From: Saprospiraceae bacterium
Lineage (GTDB): Bacteria > Bacteroidota > Bacteroidia > Chitinophagales > Saprospiraceae
Assembly: GCA_016787285.1 (NCBI GenBank)
Contig: JAEUUV010000206.1
Coordinates: 1-46,844, forward strand
Direction: 5' to 3'
Length of the DNA stretch: 46,844 nucleotides
Shown here: positions 24,533 to 33,195 of the stretch, piece after piece
Numbering within the stretch: the stretch's first letter is position 1
How the letters are laid out: the number at the start of each line of letters is the position of its first letter
Program-made: the position numbers and the translations under genes
Notes under the pieces: model-generated
What the model was told of the DNA's origin: nothing
The model's database searches: none
What the model saw: the letters and a program-made list of their open reading frames with translations, nothing else

Positions 24533-25312
24533 TTATTTACCACATAGTGCCTCAAATTCTGCTGCTTTGTCCGAATTACCGATACCGGCATAGGCTTTAG
24601 CGAGCAAACAGACGGTGTTGGGGTTTTCAGGATCGAGCGATCTGGCTTTTTCCAAGCGTTGAACCGCACGTTCCCACTGACCGGTTTTTATGGCTAATCG
24701 GCCGAGCGCATTGTACACAGACGGCTGGTCGGGGTGTTTCGTCTCCAACTCCCGAAGCAATTTGACTGCTTTCATGGGGTCGTCCGACGAAGGATTTTCC
24801 GCATATACGAGTGCCAGATTGACCCGGTGCTCGACTTTTTCAGGATTAAGGGAAATGGCGCTTTCGAAAGCATTGACGGCATGCGAAGCGCAGTATTCCC
24901 GTATTTTGGCATTCTGTTGGCCGGCGATGGCGCCATAAAAGGTAGCACCTGCGACCGACCAGGCTTCATCGGTTTGTTCCAGTTCGGCAACCTGCTCGGC
25001 CACGCCCCCGGCGATTTCCGGATGCCCTTCGGCATACCACCAGCCGGACAGCCGCTTCAGAAGTACAATCCGATCCGGATCGGATGCTGCTGCGGAAATC
25101 TGTTGTTCGATTTCCTGCAGCCTCGCGGTTTGCTTTTCGTCCAGATGTGCTCGGGCCTCATCCACGAGAGTCTCGATACGAATACCCTCTGCTTGAATCG
25201 AACGCGAGTGCTCGACTTGCTTTTGTCCGGCAGGAACAGTATTGAACCCGAAATACAACAAGCAAAACAGCGCCAGTGCGGCCGAAAGAGCGATGTACTG
25301 CGGTTTGTTCAT
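24533..25312 (-). CDS. TPR protein with N-terminal membrane anchor
   Basis: The 259 residues have a single N-terminal hydrophobic helix (YIALSAALALFCLLYFGF), then a charged, probably coiled segment with DEKQTARLQEIEQQISAA, then TPR motifs (AVNAFESAISLNPEKVEHRV, PSVYNALGRLAIKTGQWERA, ARSLDPENPNTVCLLAKAY). The orientation is probably signal-anchor with the TPR part in the periplasm. A TPR protein next to HU and rng is a recurring Bacteroidota arrangement; its role is unknown. It starts 33 bp after the HU stop, so it is likely co-transcribed. Confidence 0.85.
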   Translation of the reverse strand: MNKPQYIALSAALALFCLLYFGFNTVPAGQKQVEHSRSIQAEGIRIETLVDEARAHLDEKQTARLQEIEQQISAAASDPDRIVLLKRLSGWWYAEGHPEIAGGVAEQVAELEQTDEAWSVAGATFYGAIAGQQNAKIREYCASHAVNAFESAISLNPEKVEHRVNLALVYAENPSSDDPMKAVKLLRELETKHPDQPSVYNALGRLAIKTGQWERAVQRLEKARSLDPENPNTVCLLAKAYAGIGNSDKAAEFEALCGK

Positions 25313-25345
25313 TAATGCACCCGGTCTTGTTATGCGATCCGCCGC

Positions 25346-25657
25346 TTAGTCCTCGCTTTCGTCGGAAGGCAAGGTCGTCACATTCTTTTTCACTTGCTCC
25401 ACAAAAACTTTGGCCGGCTTGAACGACGGAATGAAGTGCTCCGGGATTTCGATGGATTTCCCTTTTTTGATGTGGCGTCCAATTTTTTTAGCCCGTTTTT
25501 TAATCACGAAACTTCCGAAACCCCGGACGTACACGTTTTCGCCTTCCTGAAGGGACTGTTTGATCTCTTTGAACAACGCTTCGAGCGAAACCAACACATC
25601 TACCTTGGCTACACCGGTTTTGTCGGAGATGGCATTCACAAGGTCAGCCTTTCTCAT
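25346..25657 (-). CDS. HU/IHF-family DNA-binding protein
   Basis: The 103-residue nucleoid protein begins MRKADLVNAISDKTGVAKVD. It carries the HU core motif VYVRGFGSFVIKKRAKKIGR, including the beta-arm region with GKSIEIPEHFIPSFKPAK where the Pro-tipped arm inserts into the minor groove. The C-terminus has an acidic extension (LPSDESED) beyond the usual 90 residues. It bends and compacts DNA as a dimer. It is the first gene of the HU / TPR / COX24-like / rng series; its promoter probably lies at 25721-25751. Confidence 0.96.
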   Translation of the reverse strand: MRKADLVNAISDKTGVAKVDVLVSLEALFKEIKQSLQEGENVYVRGFGSFVIKKRAKKIGRHIKKGKSIEIPEHFIPSFKPAKVFVEQVKKNVTTLPSDESED

Positions 25658-25720
25658 GTTTTAGTTAGTTGATTTTGAATAAGTTGTAGTAAAAAAGAAG
25701 GTGCTTCGGAAAACGAGTCG

Positions 25721-25751
25721 CAAAGATCGGACAATTTTCGGCCTGCACAAA
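25721..25751 (-). promoter_or_regulatory. Possible HU promoter
   Basis: On the minus strand: TTTG at the -33 position (within 25746-25751) and GATCTTTG at -7 (25721-25728), one mismatch to TAnnTTTG, with a spacer of about 20 bp. The leader would be about 55-60 nt. Confidence 0.35.
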
Positions 25752-25902
25752 TTTTCGCTATACTTTTTCGGCTTGTTACAAGGGCAAACTTCAGCATTGC
25801 CACTGAGCGGATGAATATTTCCGCCCGGCGCCCGGAACCGGTTGCAAACTTACTCTATACCAAGACATTGCAAACCATTTTGGCAAAAATAGTTTCAGAA
25901 AG

Positions 25903-25932
25903 TTGGCGCAGGGGGGATTTTCTCTACCTTTG
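25903..25932 (+). promoter_or_regulatory. Promoter of the YicC gene
   Basis: TTG (25903-25905), 19-bp spacer, TACCTTTG (25925-25932), an exact -7 consensus match, giving a leader of about 38 nt before ATG 25976. Confidence 0.65.
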
Positions 25933-25975
25933 ACGCGGCCCAAATACATTTTTCCAATACATATTTTTCCTGAAC

Positions 25976-26851
25976 ATGCTTCTCTCCATGACCGGCTACG
26001 GCCGTGCTTCCGGCAGCTATGCCGGCAAAACAATTTCGGTAGAACTGCGGGCATTAAACTCCAAGTTGACCGACTTGAAAATGCGGTTTCCGGGCGATTA
26101 CAAAGAAAAAGAACTGGAATTGCGTAAAATGGTGGTTGATCACGCCGAGCGCGGCAAAATTGACCTGCTTGTTGAAGTTCAGAATGCAGACGGAGCCGCC
26201 CTTGTCAGCCTGAATGAAGGCTTGTTCAAGGGATACTACCGCGAAATTTCCCGCCTGACCGAAGAGTTGAACATTCCGAGGCACGATATTCTCCAGGCAA
26301 TCATGCGTATCCCGAACGTGGTGGCTACCCCCTCGGGCGAACTGGATGAAGAAGAATGGGATGCCGTGTGCAAAGTCGTTGAACACGCATTGAACAACCT
26401 CCGGGCTTTCCGCCGGCAGGAAGGTCGTGCGCTGGAATCGGATCTGCGTTTGCGCGTAGCCAACATTCTGATCAACCTCAGTGAAGTGACGCCTTACGAA
26501 CAGGAACGCTTCGGGCGCATGCGCGAGCGCCTGCGATCCAACATGGAAGAAGTGTTTGGCCGGGACAACCTGGATACCAACCGCTTTGAACAGGAAATCC
26601 TGTACTACCTGGAAAAAATGGACATCACGGAGGAAAAAGTCCGCCTGGAGCAACACTGCAAGTATTTCATTGAGCAAGTGGAAGACAAAAGCAAATCGGC
26701 GGGCCGTACCCTGAACTTCATCAGCCAGGAAATGGGCCGCGAAATCAATACGCTCGGGGCCAAGGCTTATGACGCCGATATTCAGCGCCTTGTAGTGCAA
26801 ATGAAAGACGAACTGGAAAAAATCAAGGAGCAGTTGGCCAACGTGTTGTAA
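25976..26851 (+). CDS. YicC/YloC-family endoribonuclease
   Basis: The 291-residue length matches the family. It starts with the signature SMTGYGRASG, followed by VELRALNSKLTDLKMRFPG. The DUF1732-type C-terminal segment contains FEQEILYYLEKMDITEE, RLEQHCKYF and LNFISQEMGREINTLGAKA. E. coli YicC is an RNase involved in sRNA turnover (family knowledge), and the protein is cytoplasmic. The gene converges on kefC with a 7-bp gap. The usual neighbour gmk is absent. Confidence 0.95.
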   Translation: MLLSMTGYGRASGSYAGKTISVELRALNSKLTDLKMRFPGDYKEKELELRKMVVDHAERGKIDLLVEVQNADGAALVSLNEGLFKGYYREISRLTEELNIPRHDILQAIMRIPNVVATPSGELDEEEWDAVCKVVEHALNNLRAFRRQEGRALESDLRLRVANILINLSEVTPYEQERFGRMRERLRSNMEEVFGRDNLDTNRFEQEILYYLEKMDITEEKVRLEQHCKYFIEQVEDKSKSAGRTLNFISQEMGREINTLGAKAYDADIQRLVVQMKDELEKIKEQLANVL

Positions 26852-26858
26852 TTCCGGC

Positions 26859-28724
26859 TCAGGAATTCCCTTTTTTCATTTCCGAATTGTCCCAGGCATG
26901 GTCGTCCGTGAGCAGGTTTGCATACACGTCGTTTTGCAAAAGTTGCTCCTGCAATTCAATTTCCTCCTTCACGCTCAAGGCATACTCTTGGCGATCGTGG
27001 CGGGTTTTAGCCAGTTTGCGCAGCGAGCGTTCGTCGTAATGGATAAACTTTTGCCCCTGGCGGGTAGCGCTGTACCGCCTGTGCCCGAGTTGTACCAGGG
27101 CGTCTACCCCAAGGTGGACGGCGGTATACAACGTTTCCCGGTAGATGTTTTCCACCCCGTGTTCGATAAGATCGTACGCATCCATCCGGTTTCGGGCACG
27201 CGCCAGCACTTTCACATACGGATATTTTTTGCGGACGGTTTCGATAATCGCAGCGTTGGTTTCCGGTGAGTCAATGGCTGCAATGAAAAGCCGGGCCTGT
27301 TCGATGCCTGCCGCTTCCAGCATTTCCGGGCGGGTAGCGTCTCCGTAATACACCTTGAAGCCCATCCGGCGGAGCAGGCCGACCCGGTCCGAATCGTGGT
27401 CGAGAATCGTTGTCGGTATTCCGTTCGCCTTGAGCAACCGCCCGATAGTGCTCCCGAAATGGCCAAAGCCGGCAATGATGACCGGGTTTTGTTCGTCCAC
27501 CGCATCTCCGGCTTCCGGCTCCGCCTGTTTTACGCCAAAAAAGGGATCAATAACACGCTGGTTGATCAACAGCAGGAATGGCGTGGAAAACATACTGACA
27601 GCAGTTATCGCCATCATCTGGTTGGCTAATTTGCTGTTTATCAAATCAATTTGTACAGCAAAACTCAAAAGCACGAAGGCAAACTCGCCGACCTGACTCA
27701 GGCCAAACGCAAAGAGCATATTCTGGTCGCTGCTCATCTTGTACAAGCGCCCCACACCAAACAACACCGCAAACTTGACCGCCGTGACCACAGCGCCCAA
27801 GGCCATGATGAGCCAGGGTGATTCCAGAATCAGGGAAAAATTGATGGAAGCGCCTACTCCTATAAAAAACAACCCGAGCAACAGCCCTTTGAACGGCGCC
27901 AGATCGCTCTCCAATTCATGCCGGAACTCGCTGTTTGCCAACACGACTCCCGCCAGAAACGCGCCGAGCGCCGGACTTAGCCCCACCGATTGCATCATGA
28001 AGGCTACTACCAGCACAAGAAGTAGCGCCGAGGCGGTAAAAAGTTCGTGCAGCCGTGTTTGAGCCACAATTCGCAACAGCGGCACGACGAGAAATTTTCC
28101 GGAAAAATATACCAGACTGACGGCGCCAAGCACAACCAGGGTTTGTAGCCAGGCCGGAAAGTTGTCAATCAGCGAATGTCCCGCTTGCTCTTGCACCGAA
28201 ACGCCCTTAACCACAAGCAAGGGGAGCAACGCGAGAATCGGAATAATGGCTATATCCTGAAAAAGCAACACGGAAAACGCCGATTGTCCCATGGCGGATT
28301 TGCTGTTCCCGCGCTCCTTCAGGGTTTGCAAAACGATGGCGGTGGAAGACATGGCAAAGGACAAGGCGACCACCAACGCGGTTTGCCAGGGCCAGCCCAC
28401 GACCTGGAAAATAACGAGCAACAGCGCCGAAGTCCCGACCATTTGCAGCCCGCCCATCCCCACGATGACTTTGCGCAGGTTCCAGAATTGTGCAGGCTCC
28501 AGTTCAAGACCTATCAGAAACAGCATCATCACAACGCCGAATTCGGCGAAGTGCATGACGTCCTCACCCCTGTGCCCAATCAGCCCAAGTACGAAAGGAC
28601 CTATCAACACGCCCGCGATCAGGTAGCCGAGAATGGAACTCAGTCCCAGCCGCTTGGCTATCGGCACACAAACCACTGCCGCCGCCAGGTAAACTATCGC
28701 TTGTGCCAGAAATCCGTCAGCCAT
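26859..28724 (-). CDS. CPA2-family monovalent cation:proton antiporter, KefC-like
   Basis: The 621-residue protein has about twelve hydrophobic helices in residues 1-390, with signatures LGYLIAGVLIGPF, FGVVMMLFLIGLELEP and GAFLAGVVLANSEFRHELE. A cytoplasmic TrkA-N/RCK nucleotide-binding domain follows, with IIAGFGHFGSTIGRLL and ILDHDSDRV at about 415-460. The tail has charged helices. It belongs to the Kef/CPA2 potassium-efflux or proton-antiport group. Its start overlaps the 3' end of the KefF-like gene by 8 bp, matching the Kef channel-ancillary pairing. True KefC is glutathione-gated; glutathione dependence here is not shown. Confidence 0.92.
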   Translation of the reverse strand: MADGFLAQAIVYLAAAVVCVPIAKRLGLSSILGYLIAGVLIGPFVLGLIGHRGEDVMHFAEFGVVMMLFLIGLELEPAQFWNLRKVIVGMGGLQMVGTSALLLVIFQVVGWPWQTALVVALSFAMSSTAIVLQTLKERGNSKSAMGQSAFSVLLFQDIAIIPILALLPLLVVKGVSVQEQAGHSLIDNFPAWLQTLVVLGAVSLVYFSGKFLVVPLLRIVAQTRLHELFTASALLLVLVVAFMMQSVGLSPALGAFLAGVVLANSEFRHELESDLAPFKGLLLGLFFIGVGASINFSLILESPWLIMALGAVVTAVKFAVLFGVGRLYKMSSDQNMLFAFGLSQVGEFAFVLLSFAVQIDLINSKLANQMMAITAVSMFSTPFLLLINQRVIDPFFGVKQAEPEAGDAVDEQNPVIIAGFGHFGSTIGRLLKANGIPTTILDHDSDRVGLLRRMGFKVYYGDATRPEMLEAAGIEQARLFIAAIDSPETNAAIIETVRKKYPYVKVLARARNRMDAYDLIEHGVENIYRETLYTAVHLGVDALVQLGHRRYSATRQGQKFIHYDERSLRKLAKTRHDRQEYALSVKEEIELQEQLLQNDVYANLLTDDHAWDNSEMKKGNS

Positions 28725-29331
28725 GTTGTTGCGGGTTTAGTTTGTCCAGCCAATCGTTGGCGTAATCGTGTTTGCGCAATGCCTCAAAGTCAAAACCCGG
28801 CTGCAATAGAGCACGCAAAAGTGCTTCGTACGCCTTTCCAAAATGATGCATTTCCGCTTCCGACACCCGATGCGTGCCATGGACGACAAAAGGCGGGAGG
28901 TAATCCATTTTGCACAAACGAGCCGTTTGAATCATGGGAGCCAGAAAGTCGAGCAGGGTGCGCTGGTGAAATCCCTCATGCTGATAGGCGGCGCGTCCGC
29001 CCCCGGTTGTGACCACCTGCATCAATTTTTTTCCGGCGATTGCCGTGCCGCCCGGCCCGTACGCCCAGCCGAACTCCAGCACGAGATCAATCCATTGTTT
29101 CAGCAACGGCGGGCAACTGTACCAGTAAATCGGATGGTGCCAGATCACAAGGTCGTGTTGCTCCAACAGCGCCTTTTCGCGCTCCACGTCTATGTTGAAC
29201 TCCGGGTAGGCTTCGTACAAATCGTGAAAAGTGATGTCGGGCGAACCGGGTATGTAGTTCGTCAGCACCTTGTTGGCAGCCGACTTTTCAAAAAGCGGAT
29301 GTGCAAAAAGAATCAGGATTTTGTGTTGCAT
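28717..29331 (-). CDS. NAD(P)H oxidoreductase, KefF/KefG-like ancillary subunit
   Basis: The 204-residue flavodoxin-like protein (Flavodoxin_2 family) starts ILILFAHPLFEKSAANKV. It contains HDLVIWHHPIYWYSCPPLLKQW (FMN-binding PxxWYxxP type) and GGTAIAGKKLMQVVTTGG. In enterobacteria KefF and KefG dock on KefC/KefB and are needed for full efflux activity; both also act as quinone reductases (family knowledge). The 8-bp overlap with the antiporter gene supports the same partnership here. It may start inside the terminator of the upstream pepD gene, via the promoter at 29352-29359. Confidence 0.93.
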   Translation of the reverse strand: MQHKILILFAHPLFEKSAANKVLTNYIPGSPDITFHDLYEAYPEFNIDVEREKALLEQHDLVIWHHPIYWYSCPPLLKQWIDLVLEFGWAYGPGGTAIAGKKLMQVVTTGGGRAAYQHEGFHQRTLLDFLAPMIQTARLCKMDYLPPFVVHGTHRVSEAEMHHFGKAYEALLRALLQPGFDFEALRKHDYANDWLDKLNPQQHG

Positions 29332-29351
29332 GCTCGGGCGAAGTTATTGGG

Positions 29352-29359
29352 CAAAAATA
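29352..29359 (-). promoter_or_regulatory. Possible -7 element for kefF-kefC
   Basis: On the minus strand TATTTTTG exactly matches TAnnTTTG, 20 bp before the start codon. It overlaps the T-rich tail of the pepD terminator. No clear TTG -33 element was found. Confidence 0.35.
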
Positions 29360-29363
29360 ACAA

Positions 29364-29395
29364 AGCCGGGCAGGGTGTTCACGCTTTGCCCGACT
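29364..29395 (-). terminator. Intrinsic terminator of pepD
   Basis: On the minus strand AGTCGGGCA (29387-29395) pairs with TGCCCGGCT (29364-29372), 9 bp with one G-U, followed by TTGTTATTTTT. It begins immediately after the pepD stop codon. Confidence 0.8.
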
Positions 29396-30862
29396 TTACC
29401 TGCTCAGGGCATCCAGCACGCGTTTCAGCAATTCGTAAAACTTCTCCACGGCGGGAATATGTACGCGCTCGTCGGGCGAATGCGCGCCGGTGATGGTAGG
29501 CCCAAATGAAATCATGTCCATGCCCGGATATTTTCCTCCGAGAATACCGCATTCCAGCCCGGCGTGAATGGCTTTGATTTCCGGCGCACTACCGTATAAC
29601 TGCGTGGCCGCACTACGGCAAATTTCGAGCAAAGGCGACTGCATGTTCGGTTGCCAGCCGGGATAGCCGTCGGTGTGCGTCACCCGGGCGCCGGCGAGTT
29701 TCAGCCCGGCAGCCACACTGGCGGCAATGTAGCGCTTGGCGCTTTCCACCGAACTGCGCTGGTTGGTGCCGATGGTGAGTATTTTTTCATCGCTAACCAC
29801 TGTGGCCAGATTGGTGGAGGTTTCCACCAGGTCTTCAATATCGGTGCTCATGCGCACCACTCCATGTGGCAAGGCAAGCAACGCCCCCAACACTTTTTTG
29901 GCAAACTGCTTCGCAAACACCGAAGCAGGCATGGCTACCGGTTCAAGGCTCACCCGCACGCCGCCGTCGGCTGTGCGGAATTCATTCTGAAAATCCTGCT
30001 CGCAACGCGCCACAATTGCCTTGGCTTTTTCGATGACCGCGGTCGGAAAAACCACGGTTGTTTCCGCTTCGCGCGGGATGGCGTTGCGCTTGCTGCCACC
30101 TTGCAAATGGGTAATTGAGGGAGACAATGCTTGCAGGGCATGCAGGGTTCGGGCCAATAGTTTGATCGCATTGGCACGCCCGACGTGAATATCGGTGCCG
30201 GAATGCCCGCCTTTCAGCCCGGATATGCGCAGGGCGAAGGCAGCATGATCATCCGACGACGGAGCCGCCGTGTTTTTAACAGAAAAAACACCAGCGGTAT
30301 CCATGCCACCGGCACAGCCAATGCAAAATACGCCGTCCTCCTCCGTGTCAAGGTTGAGCAAGTATTTGCCTTTGAGCATTTTGCCCGAAATTTGGTTGGC
30401 GCCTGTCAGCCCGGTCTCTTCGTCCACGGTGATGAGAATTTCCAGCGGTCCATGCACCGCCGTCGGGTCGGCAGCGATGGCCAATGCCGCCGCCACACCG
30501 ATGCCGTTGTCGGCGCCCAGCGTGGTGCCGTCGGCGCCGATCCACTCGCCGTGGCGCACCAGACGGATCGGGTCGCGATCGAAATCATGCTCGGTACCCC
30601 GGTTTTTTTCACAAACCATGTCGCTATGCCCTTGCAAGACCACAATCGGGGCTTTGCCGCGCCCGCGGGTCGCAGGCACACGCGCGACGAGGTTGCCGAC
30701 TTTATCCTTGCTGTACTTGAGGCCCATGCTTTGAAAAAGCGCCTCAAAATGGGCGGTTATCCGCTCCTCTTTTTTTGACGGGCGCGGAATCTGGGCGATT
30801 TCATAAAATCGCTGCCAGAGCAGTTCGGGAGCCAGTCCCTGGATGGCTTGACGAGAAGACAT
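29396..30862 (-). CDS. pepD: Aminoacyl-histidine dipeptidase (M20C, PepD)
   Basis: The 488-residue length matches the family. Metal ligands are visible in order: GHSDMVCEKN, GADNGIGVA, TVDEETGLTG, NLDTEED and HAGLECG. It hydrolyses Xaa-His dipeptides such as carnosine in the cytoplasm with two zinc ions. It follows the FKBP gene on the same strand across a 104-bp gap and ends at a strong terminator. No signal peptide is visible. Confidence 0.95.
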   Translation of the reverse strand: MSSRQAIQGLAPELLWQRFYEIAQIPRPSKKEERITAHFEALFQSMGLKYSKDKVGNLVARVPATRGRGKAPIVVLQGHSDMVCEKNRGTEHDFDRDPIRLVRHGEWIGADGTTLGADNGIGVAAALAIAADPTAVHGPLEILITVDEETGLTGANQISGKMLKGKYLLNLDTEEDGVFCIGCAGGMDTAGVFSVKNTAAPSSDDHAAFALRISGLKGGHSGTDIHVGRANAIKLLARTLHALQALSPSITHLQGGSKRNAIPREAETTVVFPTAVIEKAKAIVARCEQDFQNEFRTADGGVRVSLEPVAMPASVFAKQFAKKVLGALLALPHGVVRMSTDIEDLVETSTNLATVVSDEKILTIGTNQRSSVESAKRYIAASVAAGLKLAGARVTHTDGYPGWQPNMQSPLLEICRSAATQLYGSAPEIKAIHAGLECGILGGKYPGMDMISFGPTITGAHSPDERVHIPAVEKFYELLKRVLDALSR

Positions 30863-30877
30863 AGCGATATGGCGGTT

Positions 30878-30898
30878 GGCGGCCGGCTATTGGCCGCC
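30878..30898. repeat. GC-rich palindrome upstream of pepD
   Basis: GGCGGCC (30878-30884), 7-base loop, GGCCGCC (30892-30898). The gap up to 30960 also holds GCCGGC and CTCGGG words repeated in tandem, forming a small low-complexity repeat tract between the FKBP stop and the pepD start. Confidence 0.6.
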
Positions 30899-30966
30899 GG
30901 ATTCCGAACAAACGTGCGCCTCGGGCATCACGCTCGGGAAAGCCGGCAGCCGGTAGCCAACAGCAA

Positions 30967-31641
30967 TTAATCCTTAGGGTTGATTTCGAACAATTCCACT
31001 TCAAAAATCAGCACCGAATTCGGTTTGATTTTCGGGCTGGGGCTGCGTTCGCCATAAGCCAGATCAGCCGGAATGTAGAACTTGAACTTGTCGCCGACGT
31101 GCATCAACTGCACGCCTTCCGTCCAACCGGAAATAACCTGGTTGAGTCCGAAGGAAATCGGCTCGCCGCGCTCCACGCTGCTGTCAAATACGGAGCCGTC
31201 AATGGTAGTGCCATGGTAGTGCACCTTCACTTTGTCGGTAGCCTTGGGCGACTCCTTACCATCGCCGCGCTTCAGCACTTCGTACTGAAGGCCGCTGGCC
31301 GTGGTGGTTACGCCTTTCTTTTGTTTGTTAGCTGCCAGGAATTTTTCGCCTTCCATTTTGCCGGCCTCGCCGGCTTTTTTTTGGGCCGCTTCCGAGAACC
31401 GACCAAATATATCTCCGGCAGCTTTTTGGTCAAAGGGCATCTTGGCATCTTTGAGCACGTCGCCCATAGCCTGCATGACCAGGTCAATGTTCAGATCGGC
31501 AGGCAGTTGGCGTTTCAGGCTGTTGCCGATCAGCATGCCATAGGCAAAACTGGCGCTATCCTGCGTAGTTTTGAGTGCCGTTTGCGCATTCAGGCTGAAG
31601 CAAATGGAAGCGGAGAAGAAAAACAGAATCGTTTTTTTCAT
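30967..31641 (-). CDS. Exported FKBP-type peptidyl-prolyl isomerase (Mip/FkpA-like)
   Basis: The 224 residues begin with a signal peptide (MKKTILFFFSASICFSLNAQ). The N-terminal helical dimerisation region (residues 30-105) resembles FkpA/Mip. The FKBP domain from about 115 has VKVHYHGTTIDGSVFDSS, VISGWTEGVQLMHVGDKF and LAYGERSPSPKIKPNSVLIF, with the residues of a normal active site present. It speeds folding of proline-containing proteins in the periplasm. Its neighbours are an M20 peptidase upstream and pepD downstream, both on the same strand. Confidence 0.95.
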   Translation of the reverse strand: MKKTILFFFSASICFSLNAQTALKTTQDSASFAYGMLIGNSLKRQLPADLNIDLVMQAMGDVLKDAKMPFDQKAAGDIFGRFSEAAQKKAGEAGKMEGEKFLAANKQKKGVTTTASGLQYEVLKRGDGKESPKATDKVKVHYHGTTIDGSVFDSSVERGEPISFGLNQVISGWTEGVQLMHVGDKFKFYIPADLAYGERSPSPKIKPNSVLIFEVELFEINPKD

Positions 31642-31700
31642 GTCAAATGTAAAATGATGGTTGTGAAATTAGTAACGAGTAACCATTTGAAACAGACCGC

Positions 31701-33092
31701 TTAACGGCGTTTCATCTCGGCGTAGTATTGGTAAAAATACGGTATGGTTTCGATGCCTTTGTAAAAATTGAACAAGCCGTAGTGCTCGTTCGGGGAGTGA
31801 ATGGCGTCGGAATCCAGGCCGAAGCCCATGAGCACCGAACGGGCATCCAGCACCTGATCGAACATGGCCACAATCGGAATACTACCGCCGCCGCGCTGTG
31901 GAAGCGGTTTTTTCCCGAAGGTGGTTTCCATCGCTTTCTCGGCGGCTTTATACTCCACCGAGTTGGTCGGCACCACCACCGGGTGACCACCGTGCAGGGC
32001 CGTTACTTTGACCTTCACGGACTTGGGAGCAAGGCTCTCGAAATGCTTTTGGAATAACTTCTCAATTTTCTTCGGGTCCTGATTGGGCACTAAGCGCATG
32101 GATATTTTGGCAAATGCCTTGGACGGCAACACGGTTTTGGCGCCCTCGCCGGTGTACCCGCCCCAAATTCCATTTACATCAAGTGCAGGCCGGATGCCGG
32201 TGCGTTCGATGGTGGTGTAGCCTTCTTCGCCCATCAGAGCATCCACCGCCAGGTCTTTCATGTAGGCTTTTTCATCGTAGGGGGCGTCGTTCAGGCGTTT
32301 GCGCTCCTTGGCACTCAGTTTTTGCACATCGTCATAGAAACCCTTGACCGTCACTTTTTTCTTCTTGTCGTGCAGCGACGCAATCATCGCACTCAACACA
32401 CTGATAGGGTTTGCTACCGCACCGCCGTACACGCCCGAGTGCAGGTCTTTGTTGGGGCCGGTCACTTCCACTTCCATGTACGCCAGGCCGCGGAGACCCA
32501 CGGTCAGGCTGGGCGTGTTGTTGTCAATAATGCTGGTATCAGAAATCAACACCACATCGCAGGCAAGTTTAATCTTGTTCTTTTTGCAGAACTCTTCGAG
32601 GTTTTTGGAACCGATTTCTTCCTCTCCTTCGATCATAAACTTGACGTTGCAAGGCAGTTTGCCGTGTTGCATCATGGCCTCAAAAGCCTTCACGTGCATA
32701 AAAAACTGACCTTTATCGTCGCAGGAGCCACGGGCAAAAATGGCGCCCTTGGGATGAACTTTGGTCTTTTTAACCACAGGCTCGAATGCCGGGCTATCCC
32801 ATAAATCAAGTGGATCCGGCGGCTGTACATCGTAATGCCCGTATACCAGCACGGTGGGCGCTTTCGGATCAATCATTTTTTCACCGTACACAATCGGATG
32901 ACCCGGCGTGTCCAGCACCTCCACGTTGTCTACCCCAACCTTACTCAAATGTGCAGCCGTGGCGTCGGCCATCCGACGTACATCGTCCTTGTACTTCGGG
33001 TCGGCACTGACGGATGGGATGCGCAGGATTTCGAGCAACTCGTTCAGAAAACGCTCCTGGTTTGTGTCTAAATATTTTTTCAATTCTTTCAT
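31701..33092 (-). CDS. M20-family dipeptidase
   Basis: ATG 33092 gives 463 residues; an ATG at 33140 adds a poor 16-residue leader and is not favoured. Metal ligands visible are VYGHYDVQPPD (His), ARGSCDDKGQ (bridging Asp), IEGEEEIGS (catalytic and ligand Glu), SDTS (Asp) and HSPNEHYGL (last His). The dimerisation lid sits between about 190 and 350. This is the carnosinase/CNDP-like M20 subgroup, which cleaves dipeptides in the cytoplasm. Together with pepD it gives this strand two dipeptidases around an isomerase gene. Substrate preference is not determinable. Confidence 0.93.
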   Translation of the reverse strand: MKELKKYLDTNQERFLNELLEILRIPSVSADPKYKDDVRRMADATAAHLSKVGVDNVEVLDTPGHPIVYGEKMIDPKAPTVLVYGHYDVQPPDPLDLWDSPAFEPVVKKTKVHPKGAIFARGSCDDKGQFFMHVKAFEAMMQHGKLPCNVKFMIEGEEEIGSKNLEEFCKKNKIKLACDVVLISDTSIIDNNTPSLTVGLRGLAYMEVEVTGPNKDLHSGVYGGAVANPISVLSAMIASLHDKKKKVTVKGFYDDVQKLSAKERKRLNDAPYDEKAYMKDLAVDALMGEEGYTTIERTGIRPALDVNGIWGGYTGEGAKTVLPSKAFAKISMRLVPNQDPKKIEKLFQKHFESLAPKSVKVKVTALHGGHPVVVPTNSVEYKAAEKAMETTFGKKPLPQRGGGSIPIVAMFDQVLDARSVLMGFGLDSDAIHSPNEHYGLFNFYKGIETIPYFYQYYAEMKRR

Positions 33093-33195
33093 GGAAAAGT
33101 AAGAAGCAAAGCAGTGGTTATGGTCAAAAAAAGCGCGCAAAGTTCAGGCTTTATCCGCTAATCTGTACCCTGACAAAAGGAATAGTTTTCTGATT

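Larger units (their letters stand above)
25658..25975. other. 318-bp divergent promoter region
   Basis: Between HU (minus) and YicC (plus). It holds one promoter in each direction: a weak one at 25721-25751 (minus) and a good one at 25903-25932 (plus). No additional gene was seen. Confidence 0.6.

Noticed and set aside
24319-24600. A 93-residue plus-strand frame opposite the COX24-like gene
   Set aside because: The minus-strand product has a clear conserved motif, and this frame has none.
31642-31655. TACATTTG directly before the FKBP start as a promoter
   Set aside because: It is only two bases from the ATG, so transcription would start beyond the start codon, and no TTG lies at the right distance.
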